From assembly GCF_007827695.1 (NCBI RefSeq), contig NZ_VITA01000002.1, positions 62,001 through 126,000 of the forward strand: a stretch of 64,000 nt of DNA. The letters are read 5' to 3'. Under the pieces are notes generated by a model. It was not told the DNA's origin. It worked only from the letters and a program-made list of their open reading frames with translations, and ran no database searches. Of the stretch, positions 62,645 through 64,000 are shown one piece after another. The position numbers were made by a program, and so were the translations under genes. Within the stretch, counting starts at the first letter, position 1. Each line of letters starts with the position of its first letter. Source of the stretch: Sinorhizobium medicae (GTDB lineage: Bacteria > Pseudomonadota > Alphaproteobacteria > Rhizobiales > Rhizobiaceae).

Positions 62645-63706
62645 TTACCGGCGCTCGGACTGGTAGGGAAGACGTGCCTCGGCAGCCCTGACGGCAATGG
62701 AACCCGTGACGGTCGTGTCGGCCCTCGCTCCGGACCCGCTCTCCGCTTCGGCGCGGCTTATAAGCAAAGGCTGCTTGAGTACGGCCACGGCCTTGGCGTC
62801 GAGTGCCGGGGCCATGCCGGCGGTGGCCGAAGCGATAAAGGTTACCACCGGTGCTTTCTCCGCCAGGAGCGCGCCGTGGGGCCAAACGCTTTTCAATGCC
62901 GACGCGCTCATCGCTGCGACGTTCACATCGATATCATTGAGGGTGCCGGGGACCCGGTACGGGCAGCGCTTTTTGCCGCAATTATGCGCCGAAGAGAATT
63001 GCCAGAGCGCATAACCCTCCCAGTTCCCCATCGGAAATACGTTTCGAATATCGGGCTTGTAGCGCGCGTACCAGAGGGGAAGGCGCGAAAGCAGCCGATG
63101 CTCGAAGCGGTTGGCGGCAATGTGTTTGGCGGTGGCGTGGTTCGTATAGAGGACCGGATAACGACCGGTCCGTGCCTTGACGTGGCCGGCAAAAATCGCC
63201 GCATCTTCGAGCGACATGTATTTTTCTGGGTCGATCCCTTCAATATCGAGCACCATCAGCTCGTCGTCGCGCGGATCGGCATAGTCGATGAAGTGATTTG
63301 CCTGATCGACCGGATTTCCGGGCCTCGCGAGATGGTACGCGCCCCAGAGTAGTCCATGCGAGCGCGCGATCAGACGACGCGTCTGATAGAGCTCGCGGCT
63401 GACCGCGTATTTGCGCCACATGGTCCTGCAATGAGCGACCGTGTCGCCGCCGTGGTCGCCGGTACAGGTGAAGCTCTCCGGCAGCCCGTCGGAAGCTTTC
63501 GCGATGAAACCCGCGATCCGCTTGTCCTTCAACATGGCTTCCCAGTCGATGCTGTTCAGCTCGTAGGCATCGACGATAATTGCGTTCCGCCGCTCTTTCC
63601 ACGGCTCCACCTCGCCAGCGCGTGCGTTCGCCGCCGCGAAGGTCAGGCCCAAGAGGACCGCCAGGCGCAAGATCATCCCTATGATTGAGATTCCCCGCTT
63701 TTCCAT
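62645..63706 (-). CDS. Secreted GH25 lysozyme-type muramidase
   Basis: 353 residues from the ATG at 63706; the open frame upstream is noise. A signal peptide (ISIIGMILRLAVLLGLTFAAANARA) precedes a GH25 domain: IIVDAYELNSIDWEAMLKDKRIAGFIAKASDG, LLWGAYHLARPGNPVDQANHFIDYA, the catalytic Asp-x-Glu in MVLDIEG, and WEGYALWQFSSAHNCGKKRCPY. The last 80 residues are Ala-rich and variable. GH25 enzymes cut between N-acetylmuramic acid and N-acetylglucosamine. A TTAACGGTAAG word lies 17-29 bases upstream. Confidence 0.85.
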   Translation of the reverse strand: MEKRGISIIGMILRLAVLLGLTFAAANARAGEVEPWKERRNAIIVDAYELNSIDWEAMLKDKRIAGFIAKASDGLPESFTCTGDHGGDTVAHCRTMWRKYAVSRELYQTRRLIARSHGLLWGAYHLARPGNPVDQANHFIDYADPRDDELMVLDIEGIDPEKYMSLEDAAIFAGHVKARTGRYPVLYTNHATAKHIAANRFEHRLLSRLPLWYARYKPDIRNVFPMGNWEGYALWQFSSAHNCGKKRCPYRVPGTLNDIDVNVAAMSASALKSVWPHGALLAEKAPVVTFIASATAGMAPALDAKAVAVLKQPLLISRAEAESGSGARADTTVTGSIAVRAAEARLPYQSERR

Positions 63707-63963
63707 TCTCTGAGATTGCCGACTTACCGTTAACAGGTCGTGAATCTCAGCCCCGGCCCCAATCTGCGCGAGGCGGGCGCTTCTGTACACCGACCTGAAG
63801 GGGCAAAGTCGAGATCGCGATTCCGCTCTGGATTGCAGCACTGTGCGGCGCTTCTTTCGGTGCATGCGCTCGCACCGGTTGCCTCTGTAAAATAATGCTC
63901 TAATTTGGTGTGATGGCCAATCAGTGGCCGACCGTACATGGATAACGAGGCCAGGAGGAAATG

Positions 63964-64000
63964 ATGTCAGGCAAATGGCTTTCGGGCGTGCTTGCTGCGA
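63964..64000 (+). CDS. Start of a probable secreted protein, 3' partial
   Basis: An ATG at 63961 and another at 63964 follow AGGAGGAA directly; spacing favours 63964. Only about a dozen codons (MSGKWLSGVLAA) are in the window, and they look like the beginning of a signal peptide. Identity cannot be told. Confidence 0.6.
   Translation, partial: MSGKWLSGVLAA

Noticed and set aside
1..64000. CRISPR arrays, prophage, integrases or insertion sequences
   Set aside because: I saw no regularly spaced repeats, transposase or integrase motifs, or tRNA-linked attachment sites.

Overview
The window reads as chromosomal DNA of a fast-growing rhizobium, most likely Sinorhizobium/Ensifer close to S. meliloti. 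This rests on gene content and order: a galD-dgoK-dgoA-lactonase-ilvD galactose locus next to an IclR regulator, an F0 ATP synthase operon (atpI-B-E-F'-F) separated from F1, and separate glyQ and glyS. Twin-palindrome intergenic repeats of the RIME type, GC-rich coding sequence and CTTGAC-N17-CTATGT-like promoters agree with it. No rRNA, tRNA, insertion sequence, prophage or CRISPR array was seen.

Layout. 1-2.7 kb: end of a kinase-less PAS-REC-REC protein coupled to a GGDEF/EAL protein with a degenerate GGDEF. 2.7-5.3 kb: LysR regulator divergent from an MttB-family methyltransferase. 5.4-6.0 kb: PRC-barrel protein. 6.4-12.5 kb: De Ley-Doudoroff galactose operon and its divergent IclR regulator, with a visible promoter and palindromic operator. 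12.7-14.5 kb: two tandem LuxR-type solo regulators. 14.9-20.6 kb: Mrp, a CorA-like transporter, Kup and a SleB-type cell wall hydrolase. 20.7-23.6 kb: F0 ATP synthase operon with promoter and terminator. 23.8-28.1 kb: rnhB, a radical SAM protein, a RIME-like repeat, a short glycosyltransferase-like protein and a frameshifted hypothetical gene. 28.1-36.1 kb: moaB, ispE, a TPR lipoprotein-like secreted protein, octaprenyl diphosphate synthase, DUF2007, a tRNA methyltransferase-like protein, an S49 peptidase and glyQ. 36.1-42.1 kb: lemA, DUF2207, glyS and DUF523. 42.2-42.9 kb: a VapBC-type toxin-antitoxin pair. 43.0-50.7 kb: a small secreted protein, purD, then a PotD-like binding protein coupled to a membrane GGDEF-EAL protein, an MFS exporter and an AraC regulator. 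50.7-53.8 kb: a second RIME-like repeat, MipA, UbiA, a 35-residue ORF and a DUF6101 protein. 54.2-59.7 kb: a large DUF1217 repeat protein, an FAD oxidase, Sua5 and a hypothetical protein. 60-62.6 kb: a cobalamin riboswitch leading a gbcAB-like Rieske oxygenase operon. 62.6-64 kb: a GH25 muramidase and the first codons of a secreted protein.

Most of the window is housekeeping. The strongest leads are (1) the cobalamin riboswitch in front of a glycine-betaine-type Rieske demethylase, in a genome that also carries an MttB-family methyltransferase; (2) an orphan PotD-like periplasmic protein translationally coupled to a GGDEF-EAL protein, resembling the Vibrio NspS-MbaA polyamine sensor; (3) the tandem LuxR solos with altered ligand pockets; (4) the six-repeat DUF1217 protein; and (5) several intergenic regions with strong or mutually exclusive hairpins. 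All assignments come from reading the sequence; no database search was run.
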